NCBI RefSeq assembly: GCF_002865645.1
Contig: NW_020194555.1
Location: 3,436,288 to 3,500,287, forward strand
Direction: 5' to 3'
Origin: Hyaloscypha bicolor E
Lineage: Eukaryota > Ascomycota > Leotiomycetes > Helotiales > Hyaloscyphaceae
DNA: 64,000 nucleotides
The notes beneath the pieces are model-generated. The model had not been told where the DNA came from. It saw only the letters and a list, made by a program, of their open reading frames with translations, and searched no databases. Below are positions 23,182 to 34,542 of this stretch, in pieces. The position numbers were made by a program, and so were the translations under genes. Numbering within the stretch: position 1 is the stretch's first letter; each line of letters opens with the position of its first letter.

Positions 23182-23261
23182 ATAGCCGGTTCCCCTCCCA
23201 CTGCGCTTCGCTTGTGGTCGGGATAAGCAAGTGTCTCGTTTAACCAAGTGTCCCATCGAGA
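23182..23261 (+). repeat. Left terminal inverted repeat of the transposon
   Basis: 80 bp, GC-rich, and the reverse complement of 25632-25711 with one visible difference (TG here in AAGTGTCCC, TA in the other copy). Confidence 0.93.
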
Positions 23262-23285
23262 AAATGCGGGCCCTAAAATTTACGT

Positions 23286-25507
23286 GTGATCCTTACCAAA
23301 AAACGCGTCTTGCAATTGCGCGTTTGGCCCAACTTGTTGACCAATTCATTATTCAATTCACGTGCAAAGATTCCAAAAATGGGTACACCTTTATTTAATT
23401 CTACCAGGATTGGGGAGATGTCCTGGGAGTATTTCTATTATCTACATGCTACGGAAGCTGATTACTACCGTATCTTTAATGAGGCCCGCGAATGGTGCCT
23501 TGAGAACGATGATAATTTAGTAATTACTAGTGCGAGGATATATTACGTCAAGGAAGCTTCCTTGCGAAAATCGGTACTCCGCGAGTGCAATAAGAAGAGG
23601 AACTCCCAAGGACTCTATAATACGCATGGTGGTAATAATAAGATCCTGAACGAGGTACAGGAGGAGGCGATTCGGTAATATTGCTACGAGTAATGGGAGG
23701 CTGGTTTGGGTACTATATATCAGATGGTTCAAGCCGTAATTACCTACTTGAAGGCTATAAGTACTTCTTTTAAATCTAATAATATATCTAACGTAATTAG
23801 GCTGAATCTCCCCCAAAATCACCCCCTTCGGCTACTTGGTTTAGCCTCTGGATACGGAACTACAAGATACTTTACACGATTAAAACGAAGCCAATTGCAT
23901 ACGCACGACTCGAGTCCCATATAGAAGAAGACGTTAGAATATGGTTTCGGAAATATTAAGATACTTTGGAGGAGCTTCATATTATAAAGGGAAAGAACGT
24001 TCTGAATATGGACGAGTCAGGAGCCCGTATTGGTTGCCCTACCGGTAAGTACGTAATTGTGCCTATAGAGGTAAAGGAGCTATATACGGCAAGCCCTGAG
24101 AATCGCAAATTAGTTACGATAATCGAAACTATTTATACGGATGGGCGTGAACCTCTTCCTCCATTTATAATTGCTCCTGGAAAGAAGATTATAGATAATT
24201 AGATATCGGAAAACCTGGTTGGTACAGAGTATATTAAATATACTCCTACCGGGTATACAAATAATAATGTAGCTATAAAATACCTTGATTATTTGATTAA
24301 GTATTCAAAAGCTGGTCCAAATAAGCCCTGGAAAATACTTCTCCTTAACAAATACGAATCTCACGTCTATAAACCCTTTCAATTAAAGGCTGGCGAATAT
24401 AATATCAAGCTCTTCTGGTTCCCCTCCCATTTGACATACGCCCTTCAACCACTTGATATTGGTATATTCCGCCCCTGGAAGCACTACCATAAAATGGCGA
24501 TTCATACGGCCCTCCGATCTCTTGATTTTGAATATACGATTACCTCCTTTTTTCGCAATCTTACCTTTATTCGTACGCAAATAATGCAAAAGTATACAAT
24601 TAAGAATACCTTTGAGAGTTCTGGTATATAGCCTATTAATTGCAAAGCTGGAATTAAAAAGATGCGATCGTACGGAAAGAAGAAAAGATTAATTGAGGAG
24701 GTTAAGGCAGAGGATAGCCTAGATCTTCCCCCCTTATTACCTACCCGCCCCGATAAAGTATAGAATACAGCCTCAACCCTGTATATACTTGCAGATTGCA
24801 ATCCTATAAAGTTTTCAGATAATTCGAAGGAAACTTGGAAGATTACTATCAAGAAGGTTAATATACAATTACAAAAGAGTTATCTCCAGATAATAGAGTA
24901 CCAGGCTCTCCAAACAAAGCTTCGTGAGGAGTATAATCGAAAGGCGAAGTCTCGTAAGAGCTTATACAAGGGGGCCCCATCTGCGAGTATAGTAGAGCTT
25001 CGTATTGAGATTAAAGAGAAGAAGGAGAAGGATAATAGGGAGGCTCTTCGCAAGGCTAAAAAGAAGCTTGCTACTGCCATTAATCGAGCTAAAAATCACC
25101 TCAAGGATACCGGTATCCAAGCTCGTAAGGATGAGAAAGCTAGATTAGTCAGAATTGCAGAGTATCGATCAAAAGACGAGCTAATTCCAGTAGAGGATAT
25201 GGTACCAATTCGTAAACCTGATAAAAACCCTACGATTATCGAACGAGCTCGCTGTGAGGAGGACTTTTACCCTGATTTATAGCTCGTGGTTCGCCAGCTT
25301 GAGGCGTCCCTCAGTAATCCAGCCCCTAATCGGCTAGAGGTACCAAATACCTTTATTAATGGGGATGAGGATATAGTAATTAATACTACAGAACGGGAGT
25401 ATCAAAAGGAGAGTATGGGAGAGTATATAGACTCAAGTCCACCCCCTTTTGATTACCCAGACTCGTTAGATATGGAGAGTAATGCGGGCTCAATTGACAG
25501 TATATAA
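23286..25507 (+). pseudogene. RIP-mutated DDE transposase pseudogene (pogo/Fot1 type)
   Basis: Reading through the breaks gives a typical fungal pogo-like transposase. A helix-turn-helix region is near NEVQEEAI (23640-23680). The WFSLWIRNYKILYTIKTKPIAYARLESHIEE part is split by a frameshift in a C-run near 23805-23830. The catalytic domain has VLNMDESG (first Asp, about 24010) and QPLDIGIFRPWK (about 24450-24480); the second catalytic Asp reads Asn in LLLNKYESH (about 24350). A Lys-rich coiled C-terminus follows. Seven in-frame stops are seen: TAA at 23676, 23691 and about 23958, TAG at about 24200, 24629, 24761 and 25280. The TAA stops fit CAA to TAA; the TAGs sit where Trp is expected, as from TGG to TAG. 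All are CpA to TpA changes, the RIP signature. The exact start is uncertain. Confidence 0.9.
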
Positions 25508-25631
25508 GCGAATGCCGATTTTGTACAGTTCTAGATAGCTTTGTTTTTTTTGTAACTAGTATCCTTAATTCCATTGTAAATATTCTTGATTTTGCGTGCG
25601 ATGCGTACCAAAAATCAAGTACCGGCTAAAA

Positions 25632-25711
25632 TCTCGATGGGATACTTGGTTAAACGAGACACTTGCTTATCCCGACCACAAGCGAAGCGCAGTGGGAGGG
25701 GAACCGGCTAT
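25632..25711 (-). repeat. Right terminal inverted repeat of the transposon
   Basis: 80-bp partner of 23182-23261, ending GAACCGGCTAT directly before the TA duplication. Confidence 0.93.
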
Positions 25712-25713
25712 TA

Positions 25714-26889
25714 ATCCCATGACCCTCAACTTCGTCGCAAACCCTGAGCATCGGATACCATCCGAGCAATGGCTGCGCTGGACAAGGTCCTGCTGCACAA
25801 GGGTTGGTAGGCGGCTCCAATAAGTATGGAGCAGTCTGGAGAGTCGGGACTCTACGATGACTGCGCCTGTGGTGGCTTCTCCTCCCGTGGCAATCTCCAG
25901 TGGCAACAGACTTCCCGCCAATTGCTGTGGCTGACCTCTGCCTTTCAGCTTTGCAGGGGGTATCGCCGCCTGCACAGTGGAGAACCACTGGACCAGAGAC
26001 TCGACCACTCGGAAGGCCTGTGGGGCGACCAGTCGCGGATCTCGCTGCCCTGCCAGCTGAACCCTGCCGAGCTTAATGATCCCGCAGATGTCGAGTCAGC
26101 CGAGCAGGGCGGGCGATCTTGTGCTGTTGTCGTAATAATATCGTATCTTTTGAAAACACCAGGCGGCGCAAGGCAATTAATGCACTCTGGGGTCGAGATA
26201 AGCCTCCACCGTTGATACTTCAGCTGATATGGATGTTTTGAAGTTCTTCCCCTCAAGTCTAGATGCCCGTTCCACAGTCCTTGGAGGCACACGGCACCGA
26301 ACTCGCTGAGGGCTCCACGTATCGTGCACAAGCCCAGCGCTCCCAAGTTGCTCTAGCTGCTGAGATGTCACATATTGCAGCGCTAAGCGGGAATGCGTCG
26401 TTCGTCTTGACGTGTGTGAGGTCTCAAGCCCAACAGAAATATGTAAAAACAACGCCCCTCCCTTTCGAAACAAGACACAACATACATTTGTGACGCCGTA
26501 GCCTGCCGTTCGTGTCGCCGCATCGAGTCTCGGAGACTTATATCTTCCTCATCCAGCGCATCGGCTGTTGTATTGGCTTCGGCACTCGACTTCGAGGCCT
26601 TTCCGGGACATCGCATTCTCGTTACAGGGGCCAGCAGCAAATTTCGCGATTGTGACGTGCTAAAGACAGGGGCACCTTGATCGACAAATTTCCTGATTGC
26701 TCTATTGAGGGGGTCGTGCACGGACCAGTTACTTTTCCTGTTGCGGCGCCTCACATCATTGCTTTTTCCCCCAGAGCTGTTTCTCGTCTGCTCAGATCAG
26801 ACAACCTCACCGTCTTCTTCCCCCAGACCGACGTCGAGCGACGAACTTCCCTTCTTAATTCCCCATTGTGAAGGCAGGACTCCAGAATC
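25714..26889. other. Intergenic region between transposon and CSC1-like gene
   Basis: GC-richer than the element. It holds several overlapping frames of 70-130 codons on both strands (25667-26008 reverse, 25826-26215 forward, 25945-26346 reverse) with no family resemblance. The last few hundred bases are probably the promoter and leader of the channel gene. Confidence 0.4.
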
Positions 26890-29651
26890 ATGGCTGCGGA
26901 CCCCACACCCCCCAACTCCTCGGTGTCAGGGCTGGTAGCTACGCTGGCACCAACTCTGCTCGTGGCCGTTATTTATGTTTTGATCTTCTTGTGTCTACGA
27001 AGATCGAAACGTCGTTACTATGCTCCGAGAACCTACTTGGGCACGCTGCGTGAGGAGTAAGTGCAATTGATGTGAATTATCAACGTGAAATTACTAATTC
27101 GAGACAGGGAGCGTTCAGAAGCTCTTCCAACAGGCTGGTTCAATTGGATTGGCCCGTTTTGGAAGATCCCAGATACCTATGCTCTCCAGCACCAATCTCT
27201 GGATGCATACCTCTTCCTTCGATTCCTTCGCATGACCGTGGTGATCATGTTCGTTGGCGCCTGCATTACCATGCCCGTCTTGTTCCCTATCAACATCACT
27301 GGAGGTGCTGGCAACGTTCAATTGGACCTACTTTCAATGTCCAATATAAACCCGAACGTGAAGGGTGGGAAGTACAAATACTTTGCTCACTGCTTCTGTG
27401 GATGGTTGTTCTTTGGCTTCGTCCTGATGCTGGTCACGCGAGAAAGCATCTTCTACATCAACTTGCGTCAAGCATTCCTGCTCGCACCAGTCTACGCCAA
27501 CCGCATTTCGGCCAGAACAGTTCTTTTCACGTCTGTTCCCAAGCCGTATCTCGATGAAGTCAAACTTCGAAAGGTCTTTGGCGACTCTGTTCGACGCGTC
27601 TGGATCACTGGTGACACCACCAAAGTTGATGAGCTGGTTGAGGAGCGTGACAAGACTGCTCTCATTTTGGAGTCTGCCGAAGTCAAGCTTATCAAGCTTG
27701 CCAATGAGCAGAGATTGAAGGCTATCAAGAAAGGAGGTGGTAATTCCGAAGCAGAACCAGTTGAAGAGGGTGATGCTGAATCTGGTGCTCTCGCTGCTCG
27801 CTGGATCCCCGAGAAGAAGCGACCAACCCACAAGCTTGGCAAATTTGGCCTGTACGGCAAGAAGGTTGATTCTATTAACTGGGCCCGCCAACGATTGGAG
27901 GAACTCATTCCCGCTGCCGCTGCCGCACAAGCAGAATACCGAAAGGGAGATACCGAGCCGGTTGGAAGTGTCTTCATCGAGTTTACTCACCAATCTGATG
28001 CTCAGTCTGCTTTCCAATCCCTCTCTCATCACCAAGCTCTTCACAGTAAGTTGTCTTATATTGGCCTGCATTGTTTTGCTAACCATACATAGTGTCTCCC
28101 AAATACATTGGTGTCAACCCCAACGAAGTCGTCTGGAAATCTTTGAAGATCTCATGGTGGCAACGCGTCGTTCGCAGACTAGGTGTCGTTGGGTTCGTTA
28201 CAGCTCTGGTTGTATTCTGGGCCATCCCCGTTGCGTTCGTTGGATTGATTTCTAACATCGCCTACCTCGAGAATTTCACCTGGCTCCACTGGCTTACCAA
28301 GATTCCACCTACGATCATGGGTGTTATCAGCGGGCTTCTACCATCCGTCATGTTGGCCATCCTCATGTCTCTTGTGCCTATTATCATGAGACGTAAGTAA
28401 CCCACCTCTGTAGATTGAGCGTAGCTAACAGAATGCAGTCGTTGCCAAGAAGGCAGGTGAACCATCTCTGGCTCGCGTTGAGTTGTTTACTCAAAATGCG
28501 TACTTCGTCTTCCAAGTCGTCCAAGTCTTCCTTGTCGTCACGATCGGTGCGGCAGCCTCCTCCGTCGTCCAACAAATTATCAACAACCCTACCGGAATCA
28601 CACAACTGCTTGCCACGCGCCTTCCAACAGCTTCCAACTTCTACATCTCCTACTTTATTGTTCAGGGATTGACCGTCTCCTCAGGAGTATTGTCGCAAGT
28701 TGTGGGATTCATCGTCTTCACGTTGTTGTATAAGTTTCTCTCTGGTACACCAAGAAGTTTGTATACAAAGTGGTCAAATCTGAGCGCCATCTCCTGGGGC
28801 AGCACTCTTCCAGTCTTCACCATGATTGCAGTCATCGGTAGGCTCTCTTGTCCATTGCTTTAAGCCCGAACTAACACCATCTAGGTATCACTTACTCCTG
28901 TATCGCACCATTGGTCCTCGGCTTCGCAACCATCGGCATGTCTCTCTTCTACCTCGCATACCGCTACAACATCCTCTTTGTCACGGACTCAAAAATCGAC
29001 ACCAAAGGCCTGATTTACCCCCGCGCTCTCCAACAACTCCTAACGGGAGTCTACCTCGCCGAAGTCTGCCTCATCGGACTCTTCGGCATCGGCAAAAGCC
29101 CAGGACCCCTAATCCTCATGGTCGTCTTCCTTATCTTCACCGTCCTGTACCACTTCTCTCTCAACGCTGCCCTTGACCCACTCCTCTACAGCCTCCCCAG
29201 ATCCCTCGAAGCAGAGCAAGAGGGCCTTATCAGCGCCGCCGAAGCAGGAACTCGCAATGGCTCAGAGGACATCAAAGAGAAGACCAGTGGCGAAGTGTCC
29301 ACCTCCACTCCCGTCAAGAAGCCCAACGTGTTCTCTAAGTTCTTCGCACCGCACATCTACGCCGACTACCACACACTCCGTCAACTCGTGCCCCACGGCA
29401 TGCTCGATGCGGACAACATATATGAGGAAACAGTCGCCGAGAACGCATATTATCCTCCAAGTGTCGTCGCCGAGATCCCGTTGTTGTGGATCCCGAGAGA
29501 TGAAGCGGGTATCTCGCGGCAGGAGATGCAGCATACGGGCAAGATTCTGCCGATTACGGATGAGGGTGTTACACTCGATGAGAAGAATAAGCTGGTTTGG
29601 GACGCTGAGGGCGCGAGACCGCCGCTCTGGACACCGAAGGTCTACTACTAA
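26890..29651 (+). CDS. CSC1/OSCA-type calcium-permeable channel (DUF221/RSN1 family)
   Basis: Five exons (26890-27056, 27108-28045, 28093-28392, 28439-28837, 28885-29651) with introns of 46-51 bp give 856 aa. The domain order is that of the family. An N-terminal late-exocytosis-type region holds three membrane helices (LVATLAPTLLVAVIYVLIFL, the FLRMTVVIMFVGACITMPVLF segment, CFCGWLFFGFVLMLVT). A cytosolic region of about 200 residues contains RTVLFTSVP and FIEF strands. The large channel core starts at SWWQRVVRRLGV with WAIPVAFVGLISN and the long DSKIDTKGLIYPRAL block. A soluble C-terminal tail follows with HIYADYHTLRQLVP. Homologues conduct cations on osmotic or mechanical stimulation of plasma or vacuolar membranes. 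All junctions keep frame across conserved segments. Confidence 0.95.
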
Positions 29652-30675
29652 ACTAGTGGAATATCTGGTTGTCTGATTGTTTAGTTGGAGGGGGAAAAGT
29701 GATATAAGTCACGGCACGGCCTTTTTTTAGATGGTTGGGATGTCTTTGCATGGCATGGGCTGGCGTGAGAGTTTTTTTTGTTTCTTTTCGAACGAATTTA
29801 ATGGATTTGGGGACAAGATTCGATTCTTCATGATGTGGTTAGGGGCATGGTATGGATGGCATTTGCATAGCCCGAGCGAGCGAGAGAATGAAAGGATTAG
29901 CAGTGTTATGGATAGATACCCTTCCTTGTTTGTAGGATTTTTTTCATTGCTAGCAGTTAATTGAATGAATGAAGTAAAATCATTCCTTATTTCCGTCTGA
30001 CGCTATGTTTTGAGTGTTCGATGCAGCATGAGCCGAAGGTAAGGTCCTTTTTTCTCGTTGCAATACCCCTGTCCACAGTGACCAGCAACCCCTATTCAAC
30101 TCAGGCGAGCGAGGTCTACCAATGCATGCTTTCCTATTCTCTTATCCATTTTCGAACTTCGGACTTCATCACATAATTCCCGCATACTCTTCGTTCTCAG
30201 TTCAATTTATGCATCCACGTTCAGCAAGCCCATCAGGGGGCATTTTTAAAGATCATTGGGCACTCCAAGCGAACGCGAGCTCCTCACTCTGGCTGCTTGC
30301 TCACTTTGTACTACCCCGCGCTTTGTGCCTATGGGACAGTGGTATTGCTGCTCAGATCATGCGCCGTACTTCAGTTTCTGCTGCCCTGGTGGGTGCGGTT
30401 TGCGTACATAGAGTAGTGGTGAAGAGCGAAGGTCGTCCTTTCCGAAATATTCTCGAGTCTCACAAGGACACCCCTTTCGCCTATGTCATCCTCTTATAGT
30501 ACAACCCACTATGTCTTTAAGCTGTGGAGTTACTAAGCATCTCCTTTGTTCTCATTTCATCTGTACTGATTGTAATTCTGAAATGTCATGTCGATGGATC
30601 TAGGATAATGCTAACTGGGTTAAGTGCCTAGTGGTGTCAATAGCGATTGAGATACATAACATCACTCTTTATCCT
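29652..30675. other. Intergenic region 3' of the CSC1-like gene
   Basis: It includes the 3' UTR and T-rich stretches. Frames such as 30122-30499 have no support. Confidence 0.4.
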
Positions 30676-31700
30676 CTCGCAAAGTTTCCAGGCCCTGAAC
30701 TCCATGGAACATCCTATCCCCCAATTTATTAGCACAATTACACTGGAAACTTAGCAACTGTGACCAAATCCCTTTATGAAAGGTATGGAAGCGTACTCAG
30801 AGTATCGCCTTCGCCCTTTCTTTCACTGACCCTGAAGCTTTACAAGGTGTCTCCCCACCACCTTCAACGTAATCGGCGACTTCACGTTCGGCGAGCCCTT
30901 CCACGCTCTAGAAAACGGAACGTACCACCCCTGGATGGCTGCTATTTTGGCGCTGATGCGCACTACACGCGCCTATGCACCAACTCGGATCTTCTTAAAC
31001 CTGATGCTTAATTTACCGGTTGTGCGGAATGAGATCGACAGGATACGCGAGTTCACGCAAGTCAAGACTCTCGAACGCTTAGAGCAGGAAGCTGAGAGGA
31101 AGGACTTGGTGAGGTGCGTAAAACCCCTTTCTTTCTTTGCTTAGAAATGGCGGGGGTAATGAGATGGTTGATGAGGGGTAGTTATGTGTTGAAATACAGC
31201 GATGCCCAAAGAATGAATACCGACGAAATCGTCTCAAGCGCAAGAGTCACCATCGCAGCAGGCAGAGAAACAACAGCTACCGCTCTCAGCGGTCTGATTT
31301 TCTACCTCCTTCAGACGGCCCACGCCTTCAAAGTTCTTCCGAAAGAAATACGGGGGAGTTTTAAGAGGTTATAGGAGATAGGCGTTTGTGAAGGAGAAGA
31401 AGTTGGAGTATTTGCAGGCTTGTGTGGATGAGGTTTTGAGGGCTTGCCCACCTGTTGCTATGCAGTTGTCGAGGCTTACGCCGAAGGAAGGATGTATCAT
31501 CGATAATCATTTTATCCCGGGGAATGTATGCTCCATTTCCATTTCCACTCCCATCTCCAACCCATAAAATACTCTCATCATATTGAGCAAAGAGAGAACG
31601 GAGGTGGGAAGGGAGAGGGCAAAATCGGACTGACTAATGGTGGAGAACAGACATGCGTAGCAGCACCACATAGTATAACTCAGGAATTAAGGCTAGATTT
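30676..31700 (+). pseudogene. Cytochrome P450 pseudogene, internally deleted and lacking the haem region
   Basis: P450 pieces appear in order but in different frames. The Pro-rich hinge and first sheet are LAKFPGPELHG...LYERYGSVLRVSP, with an in-frame TAG at 30730 that could come from CAG. FNVIGDFTFGEPFHALENG...YHPWM then continues through a long helical stretch to LERLEQEAERKDL (30863-31111). The I helix is AGRETTATALSGLIFYLL (about 31260). The K helix, in another frame, is EYLQACVDEVLRACPP with the ExxR pair and RLTPKEG (31405-31495). An intron-like GT...CAG leads to TCVAAPH at 31651. About 100 residues between RVSP and FNVIGD are missing, and no FxxGxRxCxG haem loop follows. Similar enzymes occur in mycotoxin and other secondary-metabolite pathways; this copy cannot make an active enzyme. 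Confidence 0.88.
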
Positions 31701-32143
31701 CGATGTTAGCAGCTAGGATGCGCTGCCGTCTAGTTTCCTAAGTTCCTTCCAAATTTTTATGTTACGGATACTCCGGATAACCATGGTGTTGTTTGAGGAG
31801 CCAAGGATCATCCCTTGCGCTTGCGACTTGTAACCAAGCAAAAGTGCAAATCATCAGGCGGCAGGCGGTGGACTGTGGCGTTGTGGCATTGCTGCAATGG
31901 ACTTTCGTTCTGTCGAATTATCTTGGTGGTAGTCAAGTGCGGGACCAAACCCAATCGAGGTGCATCTCGTGGCGTTTGCTGCATTGCACTTTTGCTCTGC
32001 CCAATAGTGCTTCCGTTGGGGGTGTGCCGGGCGTGGATAACGAACTTAACTTCTATATAGGTCCACACTTTCCCCTCCGACACCATTTGGGAATATGCAA
32101 AAGACTTCAACAATAGGTATTCGGACTCACGCCTCATCTATTC
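31701..32143. other. Promoter region of the Clr5-domain gene
   Basis: No coding sequence was recognised; frames on both strands overlap without resemblance. Confidence 0.4.
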
Positions 32144-34542
32144 ATGTCTTCCAAAATGGAAGGGGTGCAATCTCAGAACAACGTTCTCGTAGTCTCGTCT
32201 CTCGCTCCGGTTGTCCAGCTCATTCCTCCACCGCGTCAAGGGTTTTCCAAGGGAGATTGGGCTGAAGTCAAAGAGACCATTCGAGAGCTGTATCTTGATC
32301 AAGGGCACACACTCCTACAACTTGCCCAATACCTTCAAGAGAACCATGGGTTCAAGCCTACGTAAGATCTTCTCAGTCTTGCACTCCATATCTGGTCACT
32401 GACACATGTGGATAGTAAGAAGCAGCTACTGTACCACATCTCAGGCTGGGGATTTGAGAAGAACATCAAGAAGGATGAAAGACGAAAAATCATCCAACAG
32501 CTCGGCTCGGAGGTACACAATGCCGAATTCGCTCCTCAAAACTTTAAGGGGCGTCAGCTTCACAAGACGAAGTTGAACCGATGGATGAGAATAGAAAAAG
32601 CGACGGCTGAGAAGTCTTCGGGTAAAGATGTCTTGCTTCAGGAAGTATCAGGTAGGTATCCTTCTCAAAATTGAGTTTGGCATATCTTGCTAACATTTGG
32701 CGTGAAGCCTCCGGCATGCCGTCTCACGTAAGGGACGAAGACCCAGAAGCCCCAAGGCCAACACAAATATCCATCCATGAAGAGCAAGTCGCTTTCGAAG
32801 AACAAGTTGAGGAACTAGATGCAGCGCGATCTCTTGACTATAAAGAATATGAGTTCGACCCGAATTCCCTTGATGTCGTGGGATCTCCTCGCCTCACTAG
32901 GTTGTTCGGATTTTTAACTATTGAAGAGTGTGATGATATCGATGACCTAGACTTGGCCGGAGGTGATCTGGAGATGGGAGATATCTGGAGCCAAGATTTA
33001 CTGGATGTTTGCAGCCGATCCGACAGACATGGTGAGGAGGAAGACGCATTAGAGAATGAACTGTCGACCCCGACGTCGGGAATCCCAGGGACCAGTCTGC
33101 CAGGGACCCTGAAGACTTCTCGAATCATTGGAAGCCTGGAGGAATGGACGAAAAAGTGGTTTCAATACGAGGTATACCCGTTTCCTACCTCACAAAGCTG
33201 TGCAAGATTCCGATATGACTTCTCTGGAATAATGTTTTCTTCGAGGGGCTCATCCCAGCCCAAAATGTCCCCATCGCAGTGCAAAAAAAAGTTTCAGGCA
33301 CTGAAATCACTGGAACACGTCGGAATTATCCATTTAATGGAAGCTATGGCTGCCGTAGCGCTTGAACTATATCAAGATAGCCATTACGTTGAAGCAGAAT
33401 TTTGGTTCCGTCGAATCGTGACCACAAAACAAGTCAAACAACTCATAGCATGGCACAACCCTCAAAAAACTTTATTGATATGTGTTTTTATTATCAATTG
33501 TATGGTCTTCCAAGGTCGAATTAGAGAAGCTCATCAACTTCATGAGGACTTTCATGATAAGGTCGAGCGGGTGCTAGGTGCTGACCACGATGTCACCTGC
33601 TTTTCACGGGAATTAAGGGGCGGTCTACTAAGACAATTAGGATTAGGAGAAGAAGAGGGGCTCTTTCGACAACATCTCCAAATATGTCTAACCGCCCTTG
33701 GAACTGCACACCCAAGGACGGCTAAAGCTTTGCAGGAGCTAGGCCGCAGTTTAGCTAAGCTCAAGAGACACACGGAGTCTCAACGCCTTTTAGAGACTAC
33801 AATACATTTCCAACTCCAGAGGGCAAAAGTTTCGGGGGAAATTGGAAACAACAAAGTGGATATCTTGCGGTCCATGACTCTTCTTGCTCAGGGACTAAGT
33901 AGAGATATGAAATACGACGAAAGCGAGGCAGTACTAGACTGCGCTCAGAAATTGCTTGGCGACGCAACTAGAACAAAATGCGAAGCTGGTTTTGATTATC
34001 ACTTTACCAGAGCTTGCACCTACATGCTCCAAAAGCGGCTCGGCGAGAGTGAGAAGATAGTTCGGATTCTTTTGAGACACCATGAAAAATCATTTTTGCC
34101 AAATACAAGAGCGAATTTAATGTGGAAACTTGCGGAGATCTTGATGAAGACGGGTCGTGAGTCTGGAGCAGCATATTGGTTCAAAAAGACATATATCTCG
34201 GATGTGGAGGCTTTTGATCCAGTACATACCTACACCATGGACTCCTGCTGGGAAGCCGGGTTCTGCTACGCACGGCAAGGTCGATACGACGAAGCGAGAC
34301 TATTCTTCGGAAACGCGATTGAAACTCTAACTTCGAGTCCCGCGGGTGACAATTCTCGCCTGGAATGTATTCAAGAAATCAAAACCTGGATGTTGGAAGT
34401 TGAAGAGATGAGAGCGGAGGACCTAATGCCAAGGGATTCGGTGGCAGAGGGTTCAGAGAGGATGGATTTGGATATTGACAGCGACGATTACTGGAGAGCA
34501 ATTGGCGATGTCCCTGATCTGTGTCCCTTGCAATATCCTTGA
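32144..34542 (+). CDS. Clr5-domain protein with TPR-like helical region
   Basis: Three exons (32144-32361, 32416-32651, 32708-34542) with 54- and 56-bp introns give 762 aa. Residues about 35-90 are a Clr5 domain (GDWAEVKETIRELYLDQGHTL, LAQYLQENHGF, then the junction-restored TKKQLLYHISGWGFEKN), a short helical DNA-binding-like module found at the N-terminus of many Pezizomycotina proteins. After an acidic linker (about residues 170-270), the C-terminal 400 residues are alpha-helical with TPR-like repeats (for example ALELYQDSHYVEAEFWFRRI, TAKALQELGRSLAKLKRHTE, YARQGRYDEARLFFGNAIE). The founding Clr5 of fission yeast acts in heterochromatin silencing; most mould paralogues are unstudied. No membrane or secretion signal is seen. 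The second acceptor (GAAG/CC) is less typical than the others. Confidence 0.82.

Larger units (their letters stand above)
23180..25713 (+). mobile_element. Complete but inactivated pogo/Fot1-like DNA transposon with TA target duplication
   Basis: The element occupies 23182-25711 (2530 bp), flanked by TA at 23180-23181 and 25712-25713, the target used by Tc1/mariner-pogo elements. Its ends are 80-bp inverted repeats (23182-23261 and 25632-25711) beginning ATAGCCGGTTCCCCTCCCAC and differing at one position that I can see. Inside is a single transposase gene on the forward strand, broken by stops. The interior is AT-rich and full of TA dinucleotides, while the terminal repeats stay GC-rich. The insertion lies in an intergenic region left of the CSC1-like gene and disrupts no recognisable gene. 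Confidence 0.92.
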
